A program made the translations under genes and the position numbers. Below, piece after piece: positions 1 through 11,500 of a DNA stretch of 64,000 nucleotides; position 1 is the first letter of the stretch, and every line of letters begins with the position of its first letter. Under the pieces are notes generated by a model, which was given only the letters and a program-made list of their open reading frames with translations, ran no database searches and had not been told where the DNA came from. The stretch comes from Aspidapion aeneum (taxonomy: Eukaryota > Arthropoda > Insecta > Coleoptera > Brentidae), in contig OY755042.1 of the NCBI GenBank assembly GCA_963576565.1, forward strand, positions 102,418,185 through 102,482,184. Reading direction: 5' to 3'.

Positions 1-1232
1 GGTGTTTCAAAATTCAATAACATAATTTTTGTGTTGAATTAATTAGGTGATTTCAAGACAAATTTTTTATATAAACATAGGTCCTCAAACGCATTGTTTT
101 CGAGATACAGTGTTGGTCGGTCGAGACGTCTTTCGCATGAAAAAGTCAACAAACCAGCCGAACTGTAGCAATAGGGATCTCCAGTCCAATAGTTCCCACT
201 CTTAGGTTACACTTTTGTGTTCCTAGTTAGGAATAGTAGCATAGGGAATAAGTAAAAAATGTAAAGAAACGCAGCTCAAAAACACTTTGACTTACCCTTG
301 GATGAAAGGAACTTGGTACATGGACAACTGCACAGTCGAATCCAAATAATTCCAATCAAAGTAGTAGCAGTAGTACATCAAGAGAGTACCCCAAATATTC
401 GCATGAGCTCCATATAGCAAGACGGATGTTGGAGCACTGCTATATGAAGCAATAACTGCTGTAAGTAAGGTATGTTTAAAATTAGGGAAAAACTTAAATT
501 AAAAAAGGATGGAAAATGGATATACTCAAGGTAGAAAGAAAGCAAAAATAATAAAGTAAAGTCAATGCATTCTTGAGCAAATTCAAATCTTTACCCATTT
601 TGTAGGCAAGGCATATCTTAGTAACTAAATTAGTTTAAACCAAGAAATAAAAGTAACTTTAAGTATAAAGTTTTAGCATAACTCTAGCAAAAAAAATAAA
701 AATAAAAAGCATTCTAATTTAGATAAATGTCTCTAAATTTTATATCTTAAAACTAAACGCCGGGACGAAGCAAGTGTGTTAAAGTTAACAAAAATGTTTA
801 GTTTCTTCTTTATAGGTCGTGTAGTTTTGAAGATATTTAGCTTAAATGTTAGTAAAAATCTACAGGGTGAGACTTTTTTAGGGATCAATTTCTTCCAATT
901 TTAAAACAAGATCAAAAATTCCTGTTTCATTTCCAAACTGTTTGTTTATTGAAATTTTTTTGATCTTTAACCGTTTTTGAGAAAATCACTGTTGCAAAAT
1001 AAACAAATTAATTAAAACTTATTTGGAATGTCCAATAGTGTACTATCTATAACTAAATGTTCGTGCCAAATATCTCAAAAACTGCAGGAACTATAAAGAA
1101 AGACAACATTTAACACCCTGTATCTCGAAAACTAAGCGTTTGTGGACCTATGTTTATGTAAACTTTTTGTCTTGAAATCGCGCAAGGAATTTAACAATAA
1201 AATTATGTTATTGATTTTTAAAACACCTTGTA
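1..1232. mobile_element. DNA transposon with long terminal inverted repeats (left end cut by window edge)
   Basis: Positions 1..115 match, as an inverted repeat, positions about 1110..1230. The right end reads out as ACAAGGTGTTTTAAAAATCA on the opposite strand and the left end begins GGTGTTTCAAAATTCAATAA. The arms share the blocks 'aacataggtcc' and 'ttttcgagatacag'. The first few bases of the left end lie outside the window, so no target duplication can be read. The interior is AT-rich and has no transposase that I recognise. It does hold an exon-like open stretch on the - strand at 296..458. The terminus resembles mariner-like insect elements, but that assignment is a guess. Confidence 0.7.
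296..458 (-). CDS. Putative trapped exon inside the TIR element, product unknown
   Basis: On the - strand an open stretch of 163 nt is bounded by a good acceptor (cttacttacag, just above 458) and a good donor (GG|GTAAGTC at 296/295). It reads about 54 residues rich in Tyr, Leu and Trp, including YGAHANIWGTLLMYYCYYFD, and has no stop. I do not recognise the family. Its amino-acid texture suggests a membrane or secreted protein rather than a transposase. A second open stretch downstream on the same strand (about 200 down to 60) would follow in phase after a weaker acceptor and begins GNYWTGDPYC. Either this is a host exon captured by the element, or a chance open frame. The paired splice sites favour a real exon, but there is no independent support. 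Confidence 0.35.
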
Positions 1233-1499
1233 TAAAGCCCGCGGAAAAATTTTATGTTAACCCTATTAAATATTTTAAAACGCAATAAATATATTTCTTT
1301 AGTTTAATATAACACGTACACTTCTTTAATGTAACACTATGGTACCCCTTAACTACATTAAATATTTTATAATTTAGTTAAAAACACTTAAATATTACTT
1401 TAAAAACTAACCATAAAAATATAGGTACTATACCCTACACTGATGGTCACATGCTTGTAGTAAATCATAATGTACCGAACCGAACCGAACCGAACCGAA

Positions 1500-1906
1500 A
1501 CACCCTCTTCAGGTTAGAGTAAAAGAAAATATCTAAAAAGTACTAATTAGGGGATATTGAAAAATCAGATTTAGCGGATCATGCATGGTCAAATGATCAC
1601 AGGATTCAATGGTCAGAAGCCAAAGTTTTGTATAAGGAGTTGCACTGGCAAAAACGAAAGTTTATTGAAGTTGCTTTTTTAATGCAGAATAAAAAAGTTT
1701 TCAGTCAATCAAGCATGGACATGCCAAACATATGGATACCAAAAAGGGGGCGGGCCGTCACACATGGATGCACACCAAGTAGTATAAGTAGTAGCCTGTA
1801 GAGTGGATTGTTTATTTTACACTAGAAAACGATTAGAGATACTTACTAACCGAAACGTCGTGTTTAAATTAAATAAAGACAATGGAAGTCCGAAATGTTG
1901 TTTTTA
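1500..1906 (+). mobile_element. Penelope-like element, 3' fragment
   Basis: The segment matches two other copies in this window (35.2-36.3 kb on the - strand and 39.55-39.83 kb on the + strand). It encodes broken remains of the C-terminal end of a Penelope-like polyprotein downstream of the GIY-YIG endonuclease core. Recognisable pieces include SCMVK, a Q-x-K-V-L-like stretch and NIW. It ends with the shared 3' non-coding tail 'agatacttactaaccgaaac' followed by 'gacaatggaagtccgaaa'. It carries stops and is 5'-truncated. It lies on the same strand as UGT-A, about 430 bp upstream of its start codon. Confidence 0.75.
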
Positions 1907-2335
1907 CTTAATCAGTGTTTACGGGTTTCAAACAAAAACTGTTTTATATTTAAGTTACGTTAACTTGCTATGAAAGAAGATAATATTAACGAGAAAATAA
2001 GTTTTTCCGATTTAATAAATTTTATTATTTCATATAATATTTAATAAGTTTATTTTCTGTTTAGGACATCCGGTATAAACGCCGATAAGTCATTAATGAT
2101 TTAGTTCAAAATTATCAATGTTGTACAAATTTTAAAATAAATGCAATGATTACTTGCTGAATTAAATAATAATCAATTAACTGCAACAAAAGAAATCAAA
2201 CAGATAAGAACAACCCTCTCTTACGTCAGAAATATGTATATTTACTATTTAACAAAATCAATGACCTTAAGTCATCGTTCGACATAATTGATTTAAATCT
2301 TTTCGCGTTAAGAAAGAAAAAATTGTTTCTTTAAA

Positions 2336-2567
2336 ATGAAAATGTTTTTACTATTATCTCTTCTTTTGTTTTGCTCAATTATTTCGACACAATGTTATAA
2401 GATCTTAGTGGTTTTTTCAGTAGATGGATACAGCCATCATGTTTTAGGAGAGTCTTTGGCAAAAGGTTTATCCGATGCAGGGCACAATGTTACTTTTGTT
2501 AGTCCCAAGGAGGTGAACAATCCTGGCAACATGAGAGTGGTTAGAATAGATTATCATGTTTTTAAAG
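2336..2567 (+). CDS. UGT-A exon 1
   Basis: The ATG at 2336 opens a hydrophobic signal peptide (MKMFLLLSLLLFCSIISTQC) followed by YKILVVFSVDGYSHH, the usual start of a mature UGT with the catalytic-type His. The donor is G|GTAAGT at 2567/2568, leaving phase 1. Translation past the donor stops three codons later, which supports the splice site. The start choice is fixed by the signal peptide, and it aligns with the UGT-B exon 1 start. Confidence 0.93.
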
Positions 2568-5500
2568 GTAAGTAAAAAATAAACTTAACTAAATACAGTG
2601 TGTTCGAAAATTTTCTTAACAAATAGGGATTGAAAAAAAAAGTTATTTTCATGAATTGTTTGAAAGTGTTTTACCTTAAAACAATTTGTTTTGATAAAAT
2701 ATGTGTTTTTAGTTCAACGCAGCGTTTAATCTTGAAATGAGACTTTACTTTTCTTCTTTAATTGTTTTGTTTTAGTATACCCCATTTTGTAATAAAGCAA
2801 ATTGTCTTCATATTGCCTTAGATTAATTCAGTTCCAATTTATAATAAAACAATTTCTGTTTCATATTAAAATAAAGAGGCAAGACATTTTTTGTGCTAAA
2901 TCAAGAAAATATTCTCTTGGTGAATAGGAAAGCACAAATTATTTTACTTCAAAGCAATTTGCTTTGATCTAAGACAATTTTTTTACCATGTACGTTATCC
3001 AAAATATTCTTTTTGCAGAAAAATTTTGCTTGTCCTGAAACTTATTTAACAAATTATTGATAATAAATTGTTTTGTGCTTAAAAAATTAAAATTTAGAGA
3101 TTTGAGGCAAATGATCGATGTTATCCTTTCTGTAACGTGCATTATCTTACGTATAGCTTTATTAAAGTAATAAAATCAAAATTTTCCCAAACACAACCAT
3201 TGAAATTTTGAAAAAACTAAAAAAAAAGTTGTGTTATAGATTTGGCTTGGCCGGAAAATGCTAAAATTTAAAGAAATTGTCCCATCTTAACTAGTGTTGC
3301 CGGCGAGACGAGAAATTCTCGCCTCTCGTCTCGCCCTCTCTCGACGAGACGAGAGAAAGACCCTCTCTCATCGAGAGATTCTCGTTTCTCTCGAGCAAAA
3401 AAGGTTGGTTTTATAAATTTTTATGATTTACCATATGTTCGTGTTAACCTATTATAGAGTTAAGCTAATATTTATGTACTGTTTTTTTTTTAAGTAAAAG
3501 TTGTGCAAAAATTGCCATATATTCCTTCCTTGAACATTTTTTTTTCGGAAATTATTCATAAGCGGAAAATTGAAATTTTGTTTTCTAGCCTTTGGCGTGA
3601 ATTTTTGTTATTTAGAAACGCAGCCAACGATAAAGACCGGCCATGGCGCGTTATAAGCAAGTCGGCGGTCACGTGATCTTAGGAGTACCAGGATTCTTAT
3701 TGTATTGCTTAATATATTATCTGTTTTTACACAATTTAATCAAATTAAAATTTGCACTCTAATATCTTCAGGTACATATATAAGGCACATAATATCGTTA
3801 GTTACTTCAAATCTATACAAGTCTTTTAAAATTTTACATAACAAACCTAAGCTTTAAGTTTTTAAATTTTTCTTTGTCTTGTCACAAAGTTTAATATATA
3901 TTTCATCAATGTGTAAGTTAACTACCAACTTATGTTCTATTAAAAGCTGTATCTTACTTTTATTGCACACTACCGGAGAGATTACTATCTGTTTACGATA
4001 TTTTAAAAATCAGTTTTTTAATATTGCGAGGGTGAGGAAGACATATTACCTTAGAATTGTAAATTGACGTGTATGCACTGGATGACTGGATAAACAAAGA
4101 TGTAGCCAACATTAAAGTGTATCCACAATATCTTTGATCCTCAGGTGACCTTTTCAAGAGACCTAATTGTTCAATAAGAAATGACAATTGAACACATTTT
4201 TCACTCTCACTATCGAAAATGTCACTAAGGATGTCTATTACTTGATCAATCTTATCTTTTACCACTTCTTTCCCGCTTGCAACTTTCATTTCAATAAACT
4301 GCATTAGCTTTGCTGTCCAAAAATAAAACTCCTACTTTTTTTGGCAGTTTTTTTTTTTGGTATGGACACATTGTTAACATTTACAAAAAATGACAGATCT
4401 CCCGCAACAACTAGAGATGATGATAACAGTGATGCATTGTTGTTCAAAAATGTCATCAGGCACAGGCAGACTGTGTCACGTTCTTGGGTTAAAATCCAAT
4501 TTTTGTTTATTTTAGTATTAGACAGAACAATAAAATTTTGAAATGTCCTCAATATTTGATAAAACTTTTGATTTCTTATGAGCTTCAAGTGTTTCAAGAC
4601 TTTCTTGTACTGCAGTTTCCATTTGTTGCCTCTCGACATCAACTATTCGAACAGTAGATACTGGTTGTCTACTTAGGTATTTCAGAACATTTTTAGAAAT
4701 CGTAGGTACATCATTTTCTGTTAATTTGGGTCTTTTAATATTTTTTAGCTCTCCATTTACAACACACTTATCAAACCAAATAACCTGCTCGTTAGGAAAA
4801 TGTTTGATGCAAACTTGTGGACGTTTTAAGATACTTAAATCCACAGACTTCAACTTAAATCATTAGGAGTTTTTCGCAACCAAATTTCATGCATTTGTTT
4901 ATCCACTGGCGAATTAAAAGTTGACACTTATTCGGTTTTAGTTTTATAGGTGGACCGACAACCAACAACACGTTCGCGGCATTGTTTATCTATTTTTATA
5001 TATTTAATTTACTCATTAGCCATTAATTATTTGAACGCAGATCTCGACAGTATTTTTCGTGGGCTGCGTTATTTTAATAACTTTGATAAAATTCACATAA
5101 AATTCATGCCCGAATTAAAAAAAAATCGACGTAAACAAACATACTAAAACTGAAAACACACATGTTTTATAATGAAAGCTGGCCGGGAGGCGTTCTTTTG
5201 TGACCCTCCTACAGTCACGTGATATTTCCGCGCCCGGGCCGGTCTTTCTCGTGGGCTGCGTTTAGAAATCTGTTGATTTAAAAACAATGTTTTTGGACGA
5301 TTCTTTAAAGATCTAAAATTCTGAAAATCAAATAATTTTCTTGCGGAAATTAGTTTGTTTTTTATTTTGAAAAATATGGAAAATTCAAATGAAAAATCTG
5401 CTACTTAAAAAAAGTTTAAAGATTTAAATTATGCGTTTATTTAAGAAAAACATAGAAATTTTTTCCAAAAACATGTTTCTCCCTGAAAATTTACGAAAAA

Positions 5501-8500
5501 TTAAGATTAGAAGAAAGTTATATCCTAGAATGGACTTAACACTTTACTTTGGATGAAAGTAAATACCATAAATAATAAGATTTACCTTGAAAAAACATTT
5601 TTAGACAGGGTGTCTCAAAAACTTTTTATAGCTGTATATCGGAGAGAGACACGAGAGACGAGACCAGACAAGACAAGAGAAGGGCTCTCTCGTGCGATAG
5701 AAGAGTCCTATCGTCGAGACGAGAGTGGCGAGACGAGAGAAGGCATTCTCTCGTCTCGTCTCGTCTCGCGGCAACACTAATCTTAACACAATTTGTCCCA
5801 TTCGGTAAAGGTATTTTTCGATGTAACAGAAATTGTCCTTTTGTTACAGAACAGCACATTGAACACGGTCGCGACTTTACATGAAACGCTGTCTGTATCC
5901 CCGTTCTCCCCTATGCTTGGCTGATAAACATTTTTTTTTTGTTTTGTAGATATGAAAAAGACAAATCTACTCTCATATGAAAACTTTGAAATAATGTTCC
6001 CAGTTTTTTTCAACATTTTAGAGGGACAAATAAGTGATCAATTTTTTAACGGCAAACAAGTTCAAAAGCTATTACACTCCAATGAAACATTTGATGCAGT
6101 AATATTGGAGCAATGGCACAATAACGCAAAAAAATACTTGGCTCACCATTTTAAATGTCCTCTTATTATATATAGCCCAGTTGCTTCAAACAAAAGAATA
6201 AATAGAATTGTGGGGAATCCAGAACCTCCAAGCTACGTTTCCGATTTACTTTTGAATTATATTGGTCATGATATGAGCTTTGTGGATAGAGCATACAATT
6301 TTATTTTTGGAATGTACCAACTTTTTACACTCAACATTGTATCAGACAACATACAAGATTCAGTTATTAAGAAACACTTTCCAAATGCACCAAGCTTTAA
6401 AGAAATAAACTCCAACGTATCGTTGGTACTTCTTAACTCCCATGTGAGTATCAATCCAGCAGTTCCACGAGTGTCAAATATGATAGACATAGGTGGACAC
6501 CATGTCGCTCCTGCACAGCCTCTTCCTCAAAATCTACAGGAATTTATAGAGAGTGCTAAAGAAGGAGTTATTTATTTTAGTATGGGTTCGGTTGTGAAAC
6601 TTTCCATGATGCCTAATACTACTAAAAACACAATTCTTAAAGTCCTCTCCTCTCGAAAAGAAAAAGTGTTGCTTAAATGGGATGCGGACGCTTTGAAAAA
6701 TCTGTCAAGTAATATTATGATATCGAAATGGTTTCCACAGAACGATGTTTTAGGTAAGATAATGTTATACTGAATTTTCTCGGTCTTTAGTCCAGTCATT
6801 ATGGAATTATAGCTTGCAAAAGGTTCATATCGCGATTTTGATATATGTTGTTGACATTGGGTCCTAAAAATACATTTTAGTTTTCGACGTTGGGGGGACC
6901 GGCTCCCTTCACCATCTTGAATTTAGTGTGCACAAAAAGGGCTTTTTTAAAATTACTGGTTACTGCATATTTTAGAAAAAATAGTTTTAAGCAAAAGTTG
7001 AAGACAAAAAAGCTTCCAACAAAAACACTTTTACACGTTTTTGGGTCAGACGAATGGTTTTTGAGTTATGACAACACTTCGCCGCCATTTTGATTAGTTC
7101 TATTTTTGTTTAGTGGCCTTTAACTTCGAAACTGCTTATTTTTGAAAAAAATCTGTAATAGCAGAAAATAAGATATCACTAAGTTCTCTGGGTACTACCC
7201 TTGCTGAGATACGAACCCTGAAGTGTTAGCAGTACACTCAAGCCCCCAACTAACATTTATAGTAGCGGCTACATGTTCTAAAGGCTTTGCTACTTTCTTA
7301 TAGTAGAAATGTGGTGATCCCAACCAAAATTTGTTACTTTTTAGTTCTAACTACTATTTAGTATCAGGAAATAGTAGATGTTTCGTAAAAACGACCCTCT
7401 AAACTACTTCATAGGATTGTTTCTTGATAGTCGATTCTGATAGTCTTCTCTACCACAATAGGACGTTGCTAAAGTTTTACTTTCTTTTTAGTCGTTATTT
7501 CGTAGTCGCCCTGACTTTTAGATCCTACTTAATTACCACTAGAAAGTTAAGCTTCATTGGAGTCCCAAACAAGTGTATCCGACAACTACATTATAACTTT
7601 AATTTTTACCACAAAAGTTTGTGTCATCATAGTAACATCTGATGTAACAATGTAGACAAAATAACTTTTTGGATCAACTTTAAAGCCGCAACTACTTTCA
7701 AGTAACCTTTTCGACTATCAGGGAATATAGTTTGGGACGCCATGTTTTTATGTAAGAAAGAAAATTTAATATTTTTGTTGTCGTTTTATGAGCTCATATT
7801 AAAGAGCCATACTATTTTATAAACAAATTAGTTGAAGCTTACCAAAAATGCTCTTCTTAAGCACCATTTGTTGGAGTTAACTGTCGAGTATGAAAACATA
7901 ACCTCCAAAATCACAACACAAAAATTCCATCAGCTACCAGAAAACGGCTCAATTTTACGGGCGCACCGGTTTTTTGCAATATATATAATGCATGTTATAC
8001 AAAAAACTTTGCGTCGCACTCGAATTTTGATCCTCTGCTCGTAAATTCTCACACTTTTGGATAACATAGTTCATATTATAACCATAACCGAACAAAAAAA
8101 CTAAGCGAGTCTGTTTACTGTTGTGTCCACCATATTGTGTAACAATTCTACCAAAAAGAAACGATTATATTATTTGCAACTACATCGCAACTTTTATGCC
8201 ATTACGGAAAAAAAAACAGCCTCTACGACGTAGTAGATACCTGGCAACGACGTAGTAGTGTAGTTGTTACTACAGTGACTTTAAACACTTGGCCAAGTAG
8301 TTATAACCAGAAATTGGTTCCCCACTTAGGGAATTATAACGTCGCTGTATGGTATACTGAGACGTAGCGGGAGTACGTTGCGGTTACTTTTAAGAAATTC
8401 TTTCTAGTTGGGGTTTCGTCGTTACAACTTTAATTGTTTGTTGGGCCTTTTAAACTTACTAACGGAAAAGTCATCCAAGATGAACGTGGCCGTTATAATT

Positions 8501-11500
8501 TTGGAGTAGAGATATTCAGCAGCATGTAGGCGGCTGGTAGTACCGCGATGCTCATTTGGCCAGGAGCAATCGCAATGAGCGAGAAGAAAGTACACAGCAG
8601 TGTTGCACAAAGAATAATCATTAAATTTCTTACACGCGAAAACGTGAAACCTGCCGAAATTTGATGCAGATGGCGAGCACAGTTCGGAAATAAGACGCTT
8701 TCGTGGGTACCTGTAAAAAGTTGGTGCAAAGATATTAACGACGGCCGTGAGCGTGTCGACAACGTGGTCACCCACGTCGTCCCGGTACCATCATTTCTGC
8801 AGGCAAAGTTTTAGCGACCGTTTTCTGGGACTGGAGAGGAGTTTTGTTGGTCGATTTTTTGCACGAGCAAATAACAATAAACGCGGCTTGCTACTGCAAC
8901 TTACTCGATCAGGGAAAGCTTGATTATCGCCAAAAAAGAAGAGCACAACCCATCCAAGACGTGTTGTTCCTGCATGACAACGCTAGACCTCATACGGCAG
9001 CTTTAACACAGGCCAAAATCAATTAAGTGCACTGGACTGTGCTGTAATACCCTCCACACAATCCAGATTTGTCACCTTGCGATTTTCATACGTTTGGCCC
9101 ACTCAAAGATTCACTGGGAGACGAGTAATTTCAGACCAATGAAGAGGTGGAGGCAATTCGTGCGCAACTGATTAGATATCCGCCCAGCTTCCTTTTATGA
9201 AAACGGGATTAAGAAACTTTCAAACCCTTGGGAAAAGTGTATTAAAAGAGAAGGGGGATGTGTAGAAAAGTAAAAAAAAAATCTGTTTTGTGTCATGTTT
9301 CTAAATAACTAGTTTATAAACAAAGGTTTGTTTATATTAGATATACCCTCGTATTTCCATAGTGTATGCAAATCAATCCGAAATTATTCAGTTTTATGTC
9401 ATCTTCTCAAAAGGTAAGCATTTTGCAGAAACTATGTAATCAACTTTAATATAGAAACTTTAATTATCTTTTAAACAATGTATCATCGAAGTGGGGCAAG
9501 TCTACGGTTAGCACTTAATTGGCATCCATAAATTGGGGTTATTTTTTAAGATCACGAAAAAAAATCATGTTTTTTTAGGTTTTATTCAGTTTTCAAAAAA
9601 ACTAAGCATTTAGTTAAAAATGAGACAAACCTTGCAGGACACCAGCTTCCTATGTGTTTCCATAGTGTATGCAAAATAAACCGAAATTATTCAGTTTTAT
9701 GTCATTTACTCAAAGGGTAAGTATTTTTTTATATTTTAAACAATATATCATCAAAGTGGGCCAAGTTCACGGTTAGCCTATAATTGGCATACATATAATA
9801 ATGGGGTTATTTTTTAAGATCACGAAAAAAGAATGTGTTTTTAGGTTTTATTCAGTTTTCAAAAAAACTAAGCATTTAGTTAAAAATGTTAAAATACCTT
9901 TTTTAAAGAAAATAAAATGTTCTTTTAAACGGCGTATAACAAAGTTGTGCTAAAGCTTTTATTGATACTTCAGGAGGTCCGCATATTGATGTTATTTTTT
10001 TCTAATAATTTTTTTTTATTTATTTTTTTATTTTTTATTTTTTTTCTTAATTTTCTTAAAAAGTAAGCTTTATGGAAAATCTTGTTTTACTTTATTCTAT
10101 TGAAAATAAATAATCTTTAAAACTATATGCATGTAGTGGGTTTTTGTTGACGGGGAACACTCAAAGAATATACGAGTATACGCAAGTTTAGTCAATTTGT
10201 TTTCAATTCAGTTTTTGGACGCCTCTGGTTTATTAACGGTTCCCTAAATATAACAACTATATACAAATCGTTCGAAAGAAAATGTAACTGTCTATAACAT
10301 AGAGTTAAAGGTTGTTCCCGGTAAAGCTTGGTTTTTAAAAAAATTGGTAAAAAACTTGATAACAATACAATTTTTTGTGATTAAAAAAAAATCACTAAGC
10401 ATGCGTATGTTCTTGAAGTGTTCCCCGTTAAAAAATCCACTTAATACATATCGTTTTACAGATAATTATGTTTTCAGTAATATAGAGTTAAGCAATATTT
10501 TTGGAAAGCTTAATTTTTAAGAAAATTGAATAAATTTTTTTTTGTTTAATTGTTCAAAAAAATAACCTCAATATGCGGACGCCCCTGGAGTGTCACTAAA
10601 GCTATTGCTTTAACACAACTTTATGATCCGTCGTTTTATTTTCTCTAAAAAATGTATTTTAACATTTTTCCTCAAAAGGATTAGTTGTTTTTGAAAACTG
10701 AATAAAGCCTAAAAAACTTAATTTTTTTTCGTGATCCTAAAAAATAACCCCATTATTATATGGATGCCAATTAAGGGCTAACCGTGAACTTGGCCCACTT
10801 TGATGATACATTGTTTAAAAGATAAAAAAATACTTACCCTTTGAGAAAATGACATAAAACTGAATAGTTTCTGTCTATTTTGCATGCACTATGGAAAAAC
10901 ATTGGAAACTGGTGTCCTGCAACCCTTCAGGGTTTGTCTCTTAACAAGGGTACTACCCAGAGAACTCACTGATGCCTCATTTTATAGGCTATTAGTTGGT
11001 CTTTATTTTATGTCATTACAGCAAAAATAAGCCGTTTCGAAGTTAAAGGCCAAAAAATCAAAAATGGCGGCGAAATGTTTAGCGTCATAACTCGAGAACC
11101 ATTATTCTGACAAAAAAACGTACACAAAAGTTTTTGTAGAAAATTTTATTATCTTCAACTTTTATCTAAAACTTTCTTTTCTAGAATGTACAGGGACCAA
11201 GTAATTAAAATAATACCTTTTGTGCACAGTAAATCCAAGATGGCGGCGGAAGCCGCCCTCCCCCCAAGATCGAGAACTCAAATTATTTTTAGGACTCCAC
11301 ATGTGAAGAACATATGGTAGAAATCGCGACTGCATTACCTTTTGCAAGCTTTTTTTCGGTTTAATGACTGGTCTACTTCTAATATAACCATTAACGTTAC
11401 TAGACCAGTGCAGATACCGAAAACGATTTAAGCGCCGATCTGGGCCAAAATCTAGGGGAGGGTCATGGTTTGGGTATATTTATTTTTTTTGGGGAAGGAT

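Larger units (their letters stand above)
3292..5779. mobile_element. hAT-like element with TAGTGTTGCC ends and 8-bp target duplication
   Basis: The ends are inverted copies: TAGTGTTGCCGGCGAGACGA at 3292 and TCTCGCGGCAACACTA ending at 5779. An exact 8-bp duplication, ATCTTAAC, flanks it at 3284..3291 and 5780..5787. Next to both ends lie runs of GAGACGAGAG-type subterminal repeats, as is common for transposase-binding regions. Apart from a nested THAP-type relic I find no transposase, so it is non-autonomous. The 8-bp duplication and TAGTG start fit the hAT superfamily; a P-superfamily origin cannot be excluded. Confidence 0.85.
6792..11371. mobile_element. Long-TIR element of about 4.6 kb in UGT-A intron 2
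   Basis: Arms of about 430 bp at 6792..7215 and about 10940..11371 are inverted copies of each other. They begin CCAGTCATTA and share 'gcttgcaaaagg', 'gtgcacaaaa', 'tttaacttcgaaac' and 'tctctgggtactaccctt'. The similarity resumes further in (9629..9950 against 10600..10930), showing that the left arm is split by later material at 7216..9628, including a dead mariner. No transposase of its own is visible. The target duplication could not be read with confidence. Confidence 0.75.

Noticed and set aside
1477..1501. Telomere-like CCGAA repeats (also 13423..13445)
   Set aside because: Only four to five units, not the usual insect TTAGG or TCAGG, and next to transposon debris; probably a short microsatellite.
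8422..8775. Open frames on the - strand over the mariner (117 and 92 codons)
   Set aside because: They are antisense to the mariner helix-turn-helix region on the + strand; the same antisense frame recurs over mariner copy 2.
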